DNA of 64,000 nucleotides from Streptomyces piniterrae (GTDB lineage: Bacteria; Actinomycetota; Actinomycetes; Streptomycetales; Streptomycetaceae): contig NZ_SUMB01000003.1 of assembly GCF_005048155.1 (NCBI RefSeq), forward strand, positions 806,001 to 870,000, read 5' to 3'. The translations under genes and the position numbers were made by a program. Shown one piece after another: positions 24,208 to 32,510 of this stretch (the first letter of the stretch is position 1; each line of letters starts with the position of its first letter). The notes under the pieces were generated by a model that made no database searches, had not been told where the DNA came from, and saw only the letters and a list, made by a program, of their open reading frames with translations.

Positions 24208-25554
24208 ATGACCGTCTCTACTGACGACGTACTGCTTGTCCACGGCGGCACCCCGCTCGATGGCGAGATCCGGGTTCGCGGCGCGAAGAACCTCGTACCG
24301 AAGGCCATGGTCGCCGCCCTCCTGGGCAGCGGCCCGAGCCGGCTGCGCAATGTCCCCGACATCCGCGACGTGCGCGTCGTGCGCGGGCTGCTCCAGCTGC
24401 ACGGCGTCACGGTCCGCCCTGGTGACGAGCCCGGCGAGCTGATCCTCGACCCCTCGCGCGTCGAGAGCGCCAACGTCGCCGACATCGACGCGCACGCCGG
24501 CTCGTCCCGCATCCCCATCCTGTTCTGCGGCCCGCTGCTGCACCGCCTCGGCCATGCCTTCATCCCGGGCCTGGGCGGCTGCGACATCGGCGGCCGCCCG
24601 GTGGACTTCCACTTCGACGTACTGCGCCAGTTCGGCGCGACGATCGAGAAGCGCGCCGACGGCCAGTACCTCGAGGCCCCGCAGCGGCTGCGCGGCACCA
24701 AGATCCGGCTGCCGTACCCGTCGGTCGGCTCGACCGAGCAGGTGCTGCTGACCGCCGTCCTGGCGGAGGGCGTCACCGAGCTGACGAACGCCGCCGTGGA
24801 GCCGGAGATCGAGGACCTGATCTGCGTCCTGCAGAAAATGGGCGCGATCATCTCCATGGACACCGACCGGACGATCCGGATCACCGGTGTCGACAAGCTC
24901 GACGGCTACAACCACCGCGCCCTGCCGGACCGCCTGGAGGCCGCCTCGTGGGCGTCCGCGGCGCTGGCCACCGAGGGCAACATCTACGTCCGCGGCGCGC
25001 AGCAGCGGTCGATGATGACCTTCCTGAACACCTTCCGCAAGGTCGGTGGCGCCTTCGAGATCGACGACGAGGGCATCCGCTTCTGGCACCCGGGCGGCTC
25101 GCTCAACGCGATCGCCCTGGAGACCGACGTCCACCCCGGTTTCCAGACCGACTGGCAGCAGCCGCTGGTCGTCGCCCTGACGCAGGCGTCGGGCCTCTCG
25201 ATCGTCCACGAGACGGTCTACGAGTCCCGCCTCGGCTTCACGTCCGCGCTGAACCAGATGGGCGCGCACATCCAGCTCTACCGCGAGTGCCTGGGCGGCT
25301 CCGCCTGCCGCTTCGGCCAGCGCAACTTCCTGCACTCCGCGGTCGTCTCCGGCCCCACCAAGCTGCAGGGCTCCGACCTGGTCATCCCCGACCTGCGCGG
25401 CGGCTTCTCGTACCTGATCGCGGCCCTGGCGGCCCAGGGCACGTCCCGGGTGCACGGCATCGACCTGATCAACCGCGGCTACGAGAACTTCATGGAGAAG
25501 CTGGTGAGCCTGGGCGCAGAGGTCGAACTGCCCAACGGCTCACTGAAGGGCTGA
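24208..25554 (+). CDS. murA: UDP-N-acetylglucosamine 1-carboxyvinyltransferase
   Basis: The 448-residue enzyme transfers enolpyruvate from PEP to UDP-GlcNAc, the first committed step of peptidoglycan synthesis. The two inverse alpha-beta domains of the EPT family are visible. Lys-Asn of the active site is in IRVRGAKNLVPKAMVAALLG (about K27-N28). The catalytic loop is GLGGCDIGGRPVDFH with the cysteine at about residue 125. That cysteine is the fosfomycin target; mycobacteria carry Asp here, so this enzyme should be fosfomycin-sensitive. DIRDVRVV, AGSSRIPILFCGPLLHRLG and LEAASWASAALATEG are also typical. ATG 24208 gives the normal N-terminus, although the frame is open upstream to 24043. A strong terminator follows at 25626. 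Confidence 0.97.
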   Translation: MTVSTDDVLLVHGGTPLDGEIRVRGAKNLVPKAMVAALLGSGPSRLRNVPDIRDVRVVRGLLQLHGVTVRPGDEPGELILDPSRVESANVADIDAHAGSSRIPILFCGPLLHRLGHAFIPGLGGCDIGGRPVDFHFDVLRQFGATIEKRADGQYLEAPQRLRGTKIRLPYPSVGSTEQVLLTAVLAEGVTELTNAAVEPEIEDLICVLQKMGAIISMDTDRTIRITGVDKLDGYNHRALPDRLEAASWASAALATEGNIYVRGAQQRSMMTFLNTFRKVGGAFEIDDEGIRFWHPGGSLNAIALETDVHPGFQTDWQQPLVVALTQASGLSIVHETVYESRLGFTSALNQMGAHIQLYRECLGGSACRFGQRNFLHSAVVSGPTKLQGSDLVIPDLRGGFSYLIAALAAQGTSRVHGIDLINRGYENFMEKLVSLGAEVELPNGSLKG

Positions 25555-25625
25555 CACGGCCGCCGGCCGGGGGTCCGGGGGTTGTCCCCCGGGTCGGCAC
25601 CGAGCGACGACGCGAACCAGCACGT

Positions 25626-25666
25626 GGGGCGGTGCGCGGGGCTTCACAGCCTCCGCGCACCGCCCC
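25626..25666 (+). terminator. Terminator of murA
   Basis: Perfect 14-bp stem GGGGCGGTGCGCGG / CCGCGCACCGCCCC with a 13-nt loop, 72 nt past the murA stop. Confidence 0.85.
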
Positions 25667-25712
25667 GCGGCCGTTCGGGCCCGGCGGCTCCCGCCGGCAC
25701 GCGCACAGGAAA

Positions 25713-25743
25713 GGGCGGCCGCCCCCCAGGGGAGCGGCCGCCC
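25713..25743 (-). terminator. Terminator of the HU gene
   Basis: Perfect 10-bp stem GGGCGGCCGC / GCGGCCGCCC, followed on the minus strand by TTTCC. It lies 22 nt past the HU stop. Confidence 0.85.
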
Positions 25744-25764
25744 GTCTACGTCACGCCGAGGGAC

Positions 25765-26046
25765 TTACTTGCCCTTGGCGGCTTCCTTGAGCTTGGAGCC
25801 CGCGGAGACCTTCACGCTGTAGCCGGCCGGGATCTGGATCGGGTCGCCGGTCTGCGGGTTCCGCGCGGTGCGAGCGGCACGGTGGGTGCGCTCGAAGGTC
25901 AGGAAGCCGGGGATGGTGACCTTCTCGTCGCCCTTCGCGACGATCTCGCCAACGGTCTCGGCGAGGGCGGCCAGAACGGCGTCGGCGTCCTTGCGGGTCA
26001 CCTCGGCGCGATCGGCCAGAGCGGCCACCAGCTCACTGCGGTTCAT
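25765..26046 (-). CDS. hup: HU family nucleoid-associated protein
   Basis: The 93-residue protein (MNRSELVAALADRAEVTRKD) is a standard short HU of the HupA type. Helical N-terminal half LAALAETVGEIVAKGDEKVTIPGFLTFERTHRAARTARNP leads to the DNA-contacting arm TGDPIQIPAGYSVKVSAGSKLKEA, with proline at the arm tip. It lacks the long Lys/Ala-rich tail of the second streptomycete HU (HupS). It binds and bends DNA without strong sequence preference as a dimer. ATG 26046 fits the universal N-terminus. It is flanked on both sides by terminators, so it is monocistronic. Confidence 0.97.
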   Translation of the reverse strand: MNRSELVAALADRAEVTRKDADAVLAALAETVGEIVAKGDEKVTIPGFLTFERTHRAARTARNPQTGDPIQIPAGYSVKVSAGSKLKEAAKGK

Positions 26047-26364
26047 GTTTGTACTCCCGTGTTCTTCTTGCCAATGGGCGTGCCCTGCGGCGGACCGCAT
26101 ATCAGGCACAGCGAAGCCGATGCTGCCAGGGCCCTCGGACAGTCCCCGGACCCGGGTCTGCTTACCAGACCCTCGCGCCCGAATACGCATCCTGCCCCTA
26201 CCTGCGGCGGTAAAGCCAATCCGGCGCCCTGGCGGGTCACACGAAAAGCGCCACTGCCTCGTAGTGGCGACCCTCCGCTCCGTACCGGACCCACAGGTGG
26301 CGGCCATTGCTCACCGCCAGCCTATGGGGGCCTTGAGGACCGCGTGTCTCGCGACGCGCCGTAC
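26047..26364. promoter_or_regulatory. HU promoter region and malic-enzyme terminator
   Basis: 318 bp. The half nearest 26365 holds an intrinsic terminator (26249-26269). The half nearest 26046 is the HU promoter, including AATACGCATCCTGCCCCTAC and TAAAGCCAATCC. A 25-codon frame overlapping the terminator (26237-26314) is judged spurious. Confidence 0.5.
26249..26269 (-). terminator. Intrinsic terminator of malic enzyme gene
   Basis: On the minus strand CGCCACT-ACGAGGC-AGTGGCG is followed by CTTTTCGTG, a stem with U-run, 96 nt past the malic enzyme stop. Confidence 0.75.
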
Positions 26365-27798
26365 TCAGAGCGCCGTGGCAGCCGTCACATTGGGGTCCGC
26401 GGCCTTCGCCGCGTCCCGCACCGCACCGGCCACCGCGCCCGCGACCTTGTCGTTGAACACGCTGGGGATGATGTAGTTCGGGTTGAGCTCGTCGTCGTGC
26501 ACGACGTCCGCGAGCGCGCCGGCAGCAGCCAGCATCATCTCGGTGTTCACCGTACGGGACTGGGCGTCGAGGAGGCCGCGGAAGACGCCGGGGAACACCA
26601 GGACGTTGTTGATCTGGTTCGGGAAGTCGGAGCGGCCGGTGGCCACGACGGCGGCGGTCTGCCGGGCGATGGCCGGGTCGACCTCCGGGTCCGGGTTGGC
26701 GAGTGCGAACACGATCGCGCCCTGCGCCATCTTCGCCACGTCGTCGCCGTCCAGGACGTTGGGCGCCGAGACGCCGATGAAGACGTCCGCGCCGACCACG
26801 GCCTCCTTGAGGGTGCCGGTGACGCCCTCGGGGTTGGTGTTGTCGGCGATCCAGCGCAGCGGCGAATCCGGGTCGGCGTCGACCAGGTCGGTGCGGCCCG
26901 CGTGCACCACACCGTGGATGTCGGCGACGACGGCGTGCCGGACGCCCGCCGCGATCAGCAGCTTGAGGATGGCGGTGCCCGCGGCGCCGGCGCCGGACAT
27001 CACGACCCGGACGTCCTCGATCTTCTTGCCGACGACCCGCAGCGCGTTGGTCAGGGCGGCGAGGACGACGATGGCGGTGCCGTGCTGGTCGTCGTGGAAG
27101 ACGGGGATGTCCAGGGCCTCGCGCAGCCGGGCCTCGATCTCGAAGCAGCGGGGCGCGGAGATGTCCTCCAGGTTGATGCCCGCGAAGCCCGGGGCGATGG
27201 CCTTGACGATCTCCACGATGGCGTCGGAGTCCTGGGTGTCCAGGCACAGCGGCCAGGCGTCGATGCCGGCGAAGCGCTTGAAGAGGGCCGCCTTGCCCTC
27301 CATGACGGGCAGCGCGGCCTTGGGACCGATGTTGCCGAGGCCCAGCACCGCCGAGCCGTCCGTGACGACCGCGACGCTGTTGCGCTTGATGGTCAGGCTG
27401 CGGGCGTCCTCGGGATTGTCGGCGATGGCCTGGCAGACGCGGGCGACGCCCGGGGTGTAGAGCATCGACAGGTCGTCGCGGTTGCGGATGGGATGCTTCG
27501 ACGTCATCTCGATCTTGCCGCCGAGGTGCATCAGGAACGTACGGTCCGAGACCTTGCCGAGGGAGACGCCCTCGATGCCGCGCAGCTCCTCGACGATCTC
27601 CTCGGCGTGCGCGGTGGACGTCGCGGCGATGGTGACGTCGATCCGGAGTTTCTCGTGGCCGGACGCGGTCACGTCGAGGCCGGTGACCGACCCGCCGGAG
27701 GACTCCACGGCCGTGGTGAGCTGGCTGACCGCGGTCCCGCTGGCCGGGACCTCCAGCCGAACCGTCATCGAGTACGAGACGCTGGGCGCCGTTGCCAT
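26365..27798 (-). CDS. NAD(P)-dependent malic enzyme with N-terminal ACT domain
   Basis: The 477-residue protein oxidatively decarboxylates malate to pyruvate. Residues 1-85 form an ACT-type regulatory domain (MTVRLEVPASGTAVSQLTTAVESSG region, then GHEKLRIDVTIAAT), seen in single-domain bacterial malic enzymes. The catalytic part has malic signature TSKHPIRNRDDLSMLYTPGVA and AVVTDGSAVLGLGNIGPKA. The metal ligands are in LEDISAPRCFEIE and PVFHDDQHGTAIVVLAAL. The NAD domain is VVMSGAGAAGTAILKLLIAAG. The cofactor choice is not certain: VVADIHG after the second strand would favour NAD. The ACT domain suggests allosteric control by an amino acid. Leader hairpin at 27856-27876. Confidence 0.95.
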   Translation of the reverse strand: MATAPSVSYSMTVRLEVPASGTAVSQLTTAVESSGGSVTGLDVTASGHEKLRIDVTIAATSTAHAEEIVEELRGIEGVSLGKVSDRTFLMHLGGKIEMTSKHPIRNRDDLSMLYTPGVARVCQAIADNPEDARSLTIKRNSVAVVTDGSAVLGLGNIGPKAALPVMEGKAALFKRFAGIDAWPLCLDTQDSDAIVEIVKAIAPGFAGINLEDISAPRCFEIEARLREALDIPVFHDDQHGTAIVVLAALTNALRVVGKKIEDVRVVMSGAGAAGTAILKLLIAAGVRHAVVADIHGVVHAGRTDLVDADPDSPLRWIADNTNPEGVTGTLKEAVVGADVFIGVSAPNVLDGDDVAKMAQGAIVFALANPDPEVDPAIARQTAAVVATGRSDFPNQINNVLVFPGVFRGLLDAQSRTVNTEMMLAAAGALADVVHDDELNPNYIIPSVFNDKVAGAVAGAVRDAAKAADPNVTAATAL

Positions 27799-28246
27799 GG
27801 CCGACTTCCTCTGCTTTTACCGGGTCGCTGGAATTTTGCCGTCCGATCGTCGCACCTACCGCGGAGTACGCGGTAGCCGCCCCGTATTGCGAACGTTTTG
27901 TTCACGGAGACGGGCACGTTCGGAAAACAACTTCCACCATACGAGAAGCTCCTGGCGCAACAAAAGAGGTCCACGTCACCGGAGTGACGTGGACCTCTCA
28001 TACAGTCAGCGGCACCGACCCGCCATGCTCGCCTCGCGGCAAGTGGTCGCTCGTAGCGACGATGGTTGGGCCCGGGGGCTTGGATCGAGCCGGTGCCGTC
28101 ACCAAGGCTAACAAACCATCCCCGGAAGGGAATCCCGTCCCGGGGAGCCGGTTTCCAAACCCCTCGTACGGCGGCGACCATACGGCCCAGACCGCCCAGA
28201 CCGCCCAGTTGTCCGGACCGCCCGGCCGCGCCAGGACCCCGGCGCC
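27799..28246. other. 448-bp intergenic region: malic enzyme leader, strong terminator and possible sRNA unit
   Basis: From 27799 up: the malic enzyme leader with hairpin CTACCGCG / CGCGGTAG (27856-27876), then a classical terminator (27965-27998), then about 250 bp up to the HelD stop. That 250 bp can fold on the minus strand (CGGCACCG / CGGTGCCG pair at about 28006 and 28098; TCGCTACGAGCGA hairpin). It has no credible long ORF. Confidence 0.5.
27965..27998 (-). terminator. Classical intrinsic terminator downstream of HelD
   Basis: On the minus strand a perfect 15-bp stem AGAGGTCCACGTCAC / GTGACGTGGACCTCT closes a TCCG loop and is followed by TTTTGTT. It is 249 nt beyond the HelD stop, unusually far for a mere 3' end. 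Confidence 0.9.
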
Positions 28247-30829
28247 TCAGTCGCGCAGCAGGTCCGGCACCCCGTCCGCGTCCGGCTCGTCGCGCCCGGT
28301 GGACAGCACCGTCAGCTGCTGGGTGGCCCGGGTCAGCGCCACATACAGCACCCGCAGCCCGGCCGGCGACTCGTCGGCGATCTCCGCCGGGGAGACGACC
28401 AGCGTCGCGTCGTACTCCAGCCCCTTCGCCTCCAGAGAGCCCAGCGCCACCACCCGGTCCCCGAGCCCGGCCAGCCAACTACGGGCCTGCTCACGGCGGT
28501 TCATGGCGACCACGACACCGACCGTGCCGTCCACCTCGCCCAGCAGCCGCTCGGCCGCCGCCACCGTCGCCTTGGCCAGCTCCGCGTCGTCCACAGACCT
28601 GGTCCCGGCCCCGGTCCCGGCCCCGGCGCCGGCGCCGTCCACGGCGACCGTGAACCGCGGCTCCAGTCCCGTCGAACGGACCGCCTTCGGCGACGCCATC
28701 CCGGGCATCGCCAGCGCCAGCACCCGGGACGCCAGCTCGGCGATCTCCGCCGGGTTGCGGTAGTTCACGGTCAGCGTGAAGCGGCGGCGCGGCCGCGCGC
28801 CGAGCGCCTCGTCGCGGGCGACCGCCGCCTCGTCCGGGTCCGACCACGAGGACTGCGCCGGGTCGCCGACCACGGTCCAGGTGGCGTGCCGGCCGCGCCG
28901 GCCGACCATCCGCCACTGCATCGGCGTCAGATCCTGCGCCTCGTCGACGATGACATGGGCGTAGTCGGTACGTTCCTCCTCCAGCCGCTCCCGCCGGCCA
29001 CGGCCACCGGAGTTACGGTCCGCGAAGGTCGACAGCTCCTCCAGGCCCGTCAACTGGTCCAGCGGGTCGACCTCCCGCTGCTTCGCCGGCCGCATCGGCG
29101 CACCGAGGATCAACTGGAGCTCGTCCAGCAGCGCGACATCGTGCACGGACAGCGGACCGTGCCCCTCGGCGTCCAGCCGCCGCAGCGAACGGGCGAGTTG
29201 GCGCACCTCACGCGGGTTGAGGACACGCCGCGCCCAACGCCCCAGCACCCGCTCGTCGGACATCGCGGCCAGCACCCCGCGCGGAGTGAGCTCCGGCCAC
29301 CAGGCGTCCAGGAACTCCTGGAAATCGGACTCGGTGGTGATGTCCTCGTCGAAGCCCTGGCGGGCCTCGGCGGCCAGCTCGGGATCCGTGTAGCGGCGGG
29401 CGGCACCCGACTTGGCCCACAGGGCGTCGAGGATCAGCCGGCGGGCGCGCGGGCGCAGCAGATTGACCGGTGCGGTCCCGCCGAGCGCGGACTGCCGGAT
29501 GGCGCGCAGCTCGTCGGCGTGCAGCTCGATCCGGCCGCCGAACGCGACGACGCGCAGGCGGGACGGCGGGCTCACGGCGGGTGCGGTCGGCAGGGCGGGG
29601 CCCGGTCCGGGGCGCGGGGCTCTGGACCGCCGTCTGCGACCGCCGCCGGCCGCGCCCCGCTCGGCGTCGTCCCCGGCCGTCTCGAAGAGGTCCTCCAGGG
29701 ACAGCTGGGCGTTCTCGCCGCCCGTGCCCACACCGTTCCCGTCGTGCTCCGGCGCCGCGCCCGCCCCCGGCACCGCCAGTTCCAGCGCCCCGCGGGCCGC
29801 CTTGCGCAGCAGCTTCTGCATCCGGCTGGAGCCCTTGATCCGGGACACCTCCGGAGGGTCGTACGCGGTCGCCTCGGCCCCGTCCACCAGCGAGCCGAGC
29901 GCCCGGATGGCGACCTGGCCCTCCTCGCCGAGGGACGGCAGGACGCCTTCGGTGTACGCGACCAGCAGCGGCGTCGGGGAGACGATGAGGATGCCGCCCG
30001 CGTAGCGGCGCCGGTCCTGGTAGAGGAGGTAGGCGGCACGGTGCAGCGCCACGGCGGTCTTGCCCGTACCGGGACCGCCCTCGACCTCCGTGACGGACGC
30101 GGCGGGCGCCCTGATCACCATGTCCTGCTCGGCCTGGATGGAGGCCACGATGTCCCGCATGGTGTGGCTGCGGGCCCGGCCGAGCGCGGCCATCAGCGCG
30201 CCGTCACCGATCGCCGGCAGCTCCGCGCCGTCCAGCGTCGCGGTGATCTCCGGGCGCATCAGATCGTCCTCGACGCCCAGCACCCTGCGGCCCTTGGAGC
30301 GGATGACGCGGCGGCGGACGACCCGGCCCGGGGCGACCGGGGTGGCGCGGTAGAAGGGCGCGGCGGCCGGCGCCCGCCAGTCGATGACCAGCGGCGAGTA
30401 GTCCGCGTCGAGGACTCCGAGGCGGCCGATGTGCAGCGTCTCGGCGATCTCGGCGCGGTTGTTCTCGATCGCGCCGTCGGCGGGCTCGACGGAGGTGTAG
30501 GCGCCGTCCGGGCCCTTCTGGCCGTCCTTGCCCAGGAGCAGGTCGACCCGGCCGAAGAGGAAGTCCTCGTACTCGGAATTCAGGCGATGGAGATGCATGC
30601 CGGCCTGGAAGACCTGGGCGTCCCGCTCGGCGAGCGCGCCGGGCGTGCCGACCTGGCCGCGCTTGGCGGCGTCGTCCATCAGGAACTCGGCCTCGTGGAT
30701 CTTCTCCTCGAGGCGCCGGTAGACGCGGTCCAGGTGCGTCTGCTCGGCCTCGATCTCGCGGTCGCGAACGGACTCCCCGGTGGTGTCCGGTGTGTGATCC
30801 GGTGCGTGCGTGGCGTTCTGCGCGGCCAC
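28247..30829 (-). CDS. helD: HelD-type RNA polymerase-associated ATPase (UvrD-like superfamily 1)
   Basis: The 860-residue protein starts at GTG 30829. It has the actinobacterial HelD layout. The N-terminal coiled coil (EIEAEQTHLDRVYRRLEEKIHEAEFLMDDA region) reaches the polymerase secondary channel. LGVLDADYSPLVIDWRAP precedes the 1A domain with Walker A VEGGPGTGKTAVALHRAAYL (about residues 250-268). A HelD-specific insertion carries a charged low-complexity segment. The second half has HVIVDEAQDLTPMQWRMVGRRG (motif II), FTLTVNYRNPAEIAELA and GLEYDATLVVSPAEI/LYVALTRATQQLTVL (motifs V/VI). HelD dislodges stalled RNA polymerase, and relatives (HelR) protect against rifampicin. No HelR-type control element was recognised upstream. 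UvrD-like DNA helicase annotation is the older alternative. Confidence 0.88.
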   Translation of the reverse strand: MAAQNATHAPDHTPDTTGESVRDREIEAEQTHLDRVYRRLEEKIHEAEFLMDDAAKRGQVGTPGALAERDAQVFQAGMHLHRLNSEYEDFLFGRVDLLLGKDGQKGPDGAYTSVEPADGAIENNRAEIAETLHIGRLGVLDADYSPLVIDWRAPAAAPFYRATPVAPGRVVRRRVIRSKGRRVLGVEDDLMRPEITATLDGAELPAIGDGALMAALGRARSHTMRDIVASIQAEQDMVIRAPAASVTEVEGGPGTGKTAVALHRAAYLLYQDRRRYAGGILIVSPTPLLVAYTEGVLPSLGEEGQVAIRALGSLVDGAEATAYDPPEVSRIKGSSRMQKLLRKAARGALELAVPGAGAAPEHDGNGVGTGGENAQLSLEDLFETAGDDAERGAAGGGRRRRSRAPRPGPGPALPTAPAVSPPSRLRVVAFGGRIELHADELRAIRQSALGGTAPVNLLRPRARRLILDALWAKSGAARRYTDPELAAEARQGFDEDITTESDFQEFLDAWWPELTPRGVLAAMSDERVLGRWARRVLNPREVRQLARSLRRLDAEGHGPLSVHDVALLDELQLILGAPMRPAKQREVDPLDQLTGLEELSTFADRNSGGRGRRERLEEERTDYAHVIVDEAQDLTPMQWRMVGRRGRHATWTVVGDPAQSSWSDPDEAAVARDEALGARPRRRFTLTVNYRNPAEIAELASRVLALAMPGMASPKAVRSTGLEPRFTVAVDGAGAGAGTGAGTRSVDDAELAKATVAAAERLLGEVDGTVGVVVAMNRREQARSWLAGLGDRVVALGSLEAKGLEYDATLVVSPAEIADESPAGLRVLYVALTRATQQLTVLSTGRDEPDADGVPDLLRD

Positions 30830-31040
30830 CCAGGCCCCCTTCTGCTGTGCGTAGGGCAGCCGTCAACCGTACGCGAACCGGCCACCGCGCGCACCTGGCT
30901 AAAGGGACAAATTTGGGCGTGTTCGGTCGGATGTTGACGCGGGCGCGGCGCGAAACCCGACCGGATGGGCACCCGGGACCGTCCCGGCCGGCCCGGCGGA
31001 TCAGCCGACCGGCCGACCGGCCCGCACGGTCCGCCCTCGG

Positions 31041-31083
31041 TCCGCCCTCACACCCGCACGGTCCGCCCTCACACCCGCACCGT
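31041..31083. repeat. Tandem duplication across the anti-sigma stop codon
   Basis: TCCGCCCTCACACCCGCACGG occurs twice in tandem at the 3' end of the anti-sigma gene. On the coding strand this duplicates ACCGTGCGGGTGTGAGGGCGG, so a second copy of the Thr-Val-Arg-Val-stop end follows the true stop. Confidence 0.8.
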
Positions 31084-31812
31084 CGCCAGCCGCCTGCCCT
31101 CCAGCGTGCGGACCTCGAAGCGGTCGATGTCACCGCGATTGAGGGCCGCGCCACCCGTGGCGTACAGCGGCTCCCGGTTCCACTTCGCGGTGCTGCCCTT
31201 GATGCCGTAGCCGCCCTCGGGGACCGCCCAAGTGGTGACCGCCTCCTGCCGCCCGTCCTTGCCCACCGCGACGAGATCGCAGGTCAGCGGCCCTTTGACG
31301 TTGGCGAGCTGGAGGACGACCTGAGTGCCCCAGGTCTTGGACGCCATGGACACGCCCGCCGCGACCTTGGTGACCGGGTCGACGGACGCCACCTTCTCGC
31401 CCTGGTCGAACTGCGCGCGGGCGGCGTTCGCCAGCGGCGGCGTGACGTCGCCCCCGGCACGGTCCGTCGTCAGGGCGACCGCGGCGAGCGGCCCGCCGAT
31501 GATCAGTACGGCCGCCGCGGCCACCAGATACAGCCGGCGCCGGCCACGGGCGCGGCGGGTCGCGGCGACCTCGCCCAGCAGCCCGTCCAGCAGACCGGGC
31601 CCGGGGACCGCGGTGAGGGTCTGCGGCGTCGGGGCGGACTCCTTGAACTCGGCGAGCAGCGGCGCCAGCCCCATCAGCTCTTCGAGTTCGGCTGCGCACC
31701 GGTCGCACCCGGCGAGATGCGCCTCGAACCGTTCGGCGTCGACGGCGTCCAGGACGCCCAGCGCGTACGCGCCGACGTCACTGTGCCGGTCCGGCTGCGT
31801 GGGCGGGATCAC
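31069..31812 (-). CDS. rsuA: Anti-sigma factor with zinc-binding ZAS domain and one membrane span (RsuA-like)
   Basis: The 247-residue protein begins MIPPTQPDRHSDVGAYALG. The zinc-associated anti-sigma fold is in the first 50 residues (H10, then FEAHLAGCDRCAAELEEL with H-x3-C-x2-C). A basic RRARGRRR stretch leads to one membrane span (LYLVAAAAVLIIGGPLAAVAL), and an extracellular anti-sigma-K-like domain follows (ASVDPVTKVAAGVSMASKTWGTQVVLQLANVKGP). Cytoplasmic ZAS plus outside sensor means it holds the ECF sigma factor at the membrane until a signal arrives. It overlaps the sigma gene by 4 nt. By order and content it corresponds to RsuA, the SigU partner in S. coelicolor. Confidence 0.85.
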   Translation of the reverse strand: MIPPTQPDRHSDVGAYALGVLDAVDAERFEAHLAGCDRCAAELEELMGLAPLLAEFKESAPTPQTLTAVPGPGLLDGLLGEVAATRRARGRRRLYLVAAAAVLIIGGPLAAVALTTDRAGGDVTPPLANAARAQFDQGEKVASVDPVTKVAAGVSMASKTWGTQVVLQLANVKGPLTCDLVAVGKDGRQEAVTTWAVPEGGYGIKGSTAKWNREPLYATGGAALNRGDIDRFEVRTLEGRRLATVRV

Positions 31813-32330
31813 TCCGTCACTCCTCGTTCTTCAAGGGAGAGCCTCAGGGAACGCAGCGCGTAGAAGACCCTGGACCGCACGGTCCCGGCCGGTACGCGCA
31901 GCACCTCCGCCGCCTCGCTGACCGTACGCTCCTTGAAGTACGTCTCGACGAGGGCCTCTCGGTGGGCCTGGCTCAGATCACCCAGCGCCTCCGAGATCGT
32001 CATCAGGCGCAGCGCCCGATCGATGACATCGGCGGCGGGCATCGTCTCCAGGGGTGTCGGATCGACCTCTTGGGGCCGGGCCTTGCGGCTGCGGTGACCG
32101 TCGATGACGATCCGTCGGGCGACGGTCACCAGCCATGGCCGGATCGAGCCGGTCGCGCGCTGCAACTGGTCGGCGTTACGCCAGGCCCGCACCAGCGTCT
32201 CCTGCACCACGTCCTCCGCACGGTGCCGGTCGCCCGCCACCAGCCGCAGGACGAAGGCGAGTAGCGGTCCCGCGTGGTCGTCGTAGAGGGCTCGCATGAG
32301 CTCCTCGTCAGGTGTCGTCCTGTCTGCCAC
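31809..32330 (-). CDS. sigU: ECF sigma factor (SigU-like)
   Basis: The 173-residue sigma factor starts at GTG 32330 (VADRTTPDEELMRALYDDHA), which has AAGGATG as ribosome site; a GTG at 32378 is possible but lacks one. Region 2 is LLAFVLRLVAGDRHRAEDVVQETLVRAWRN, including the -10 recognition helix and the DVVQETL core contact. Region 4 is LSQAHREALVETYFKERTVSEAAEVLRVPAGTVRSRVFYAL, the -35 reading HTH. ECF factors direct RNA polymerase to stress or envelope genes. The partner anti-sigma gene overlaps its stop. In S. coelicolor, SigU excess blocks aerial development; whether that holds here is inference from similarity and gene order. Confidence 0.87.
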   Translation of the reverse strand: MADRTTPDEELMRALYDDHAGPLLAFVLRLVAGDRHRAEDVVQETLVRAWRNADQLQRATGSIRPWLVTVARRIVIDGHRSRKARPQEVDPTPLETMPAADVIDRALRLMTISEALGDLSQAHREALVETYFKERTVSEAAEVLRVPAGTVRSRVFYALRSLRLSLEERGVTE

Positions 32331-32510
32331 CCCGGCATCCTTGCGCACTCCAACTCCCGGGTCGATAGCGCGGATCACCGGTGCGCGCCCGGGATCATGC
32401 CATGAATCGGACTTGTACGGACCCGCGGCGGCGACTGTCTTGGGGGGCAGTCGGGGGGAAACCGCCGCGGGTCCGTGCGATGAGGAATACGGGCGGGACG
32501 GGCGGCGCGT

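Noticed and set aside
26237..26314. 25-codon minus-strand ORF starting GTG (VSNGRHLWVRYG...) between malic enzyme and HU
   Set aside because: It runs through the malic enzyme terminator stem and U-run; coding look is due to the GC pattern. No good ribosome site.
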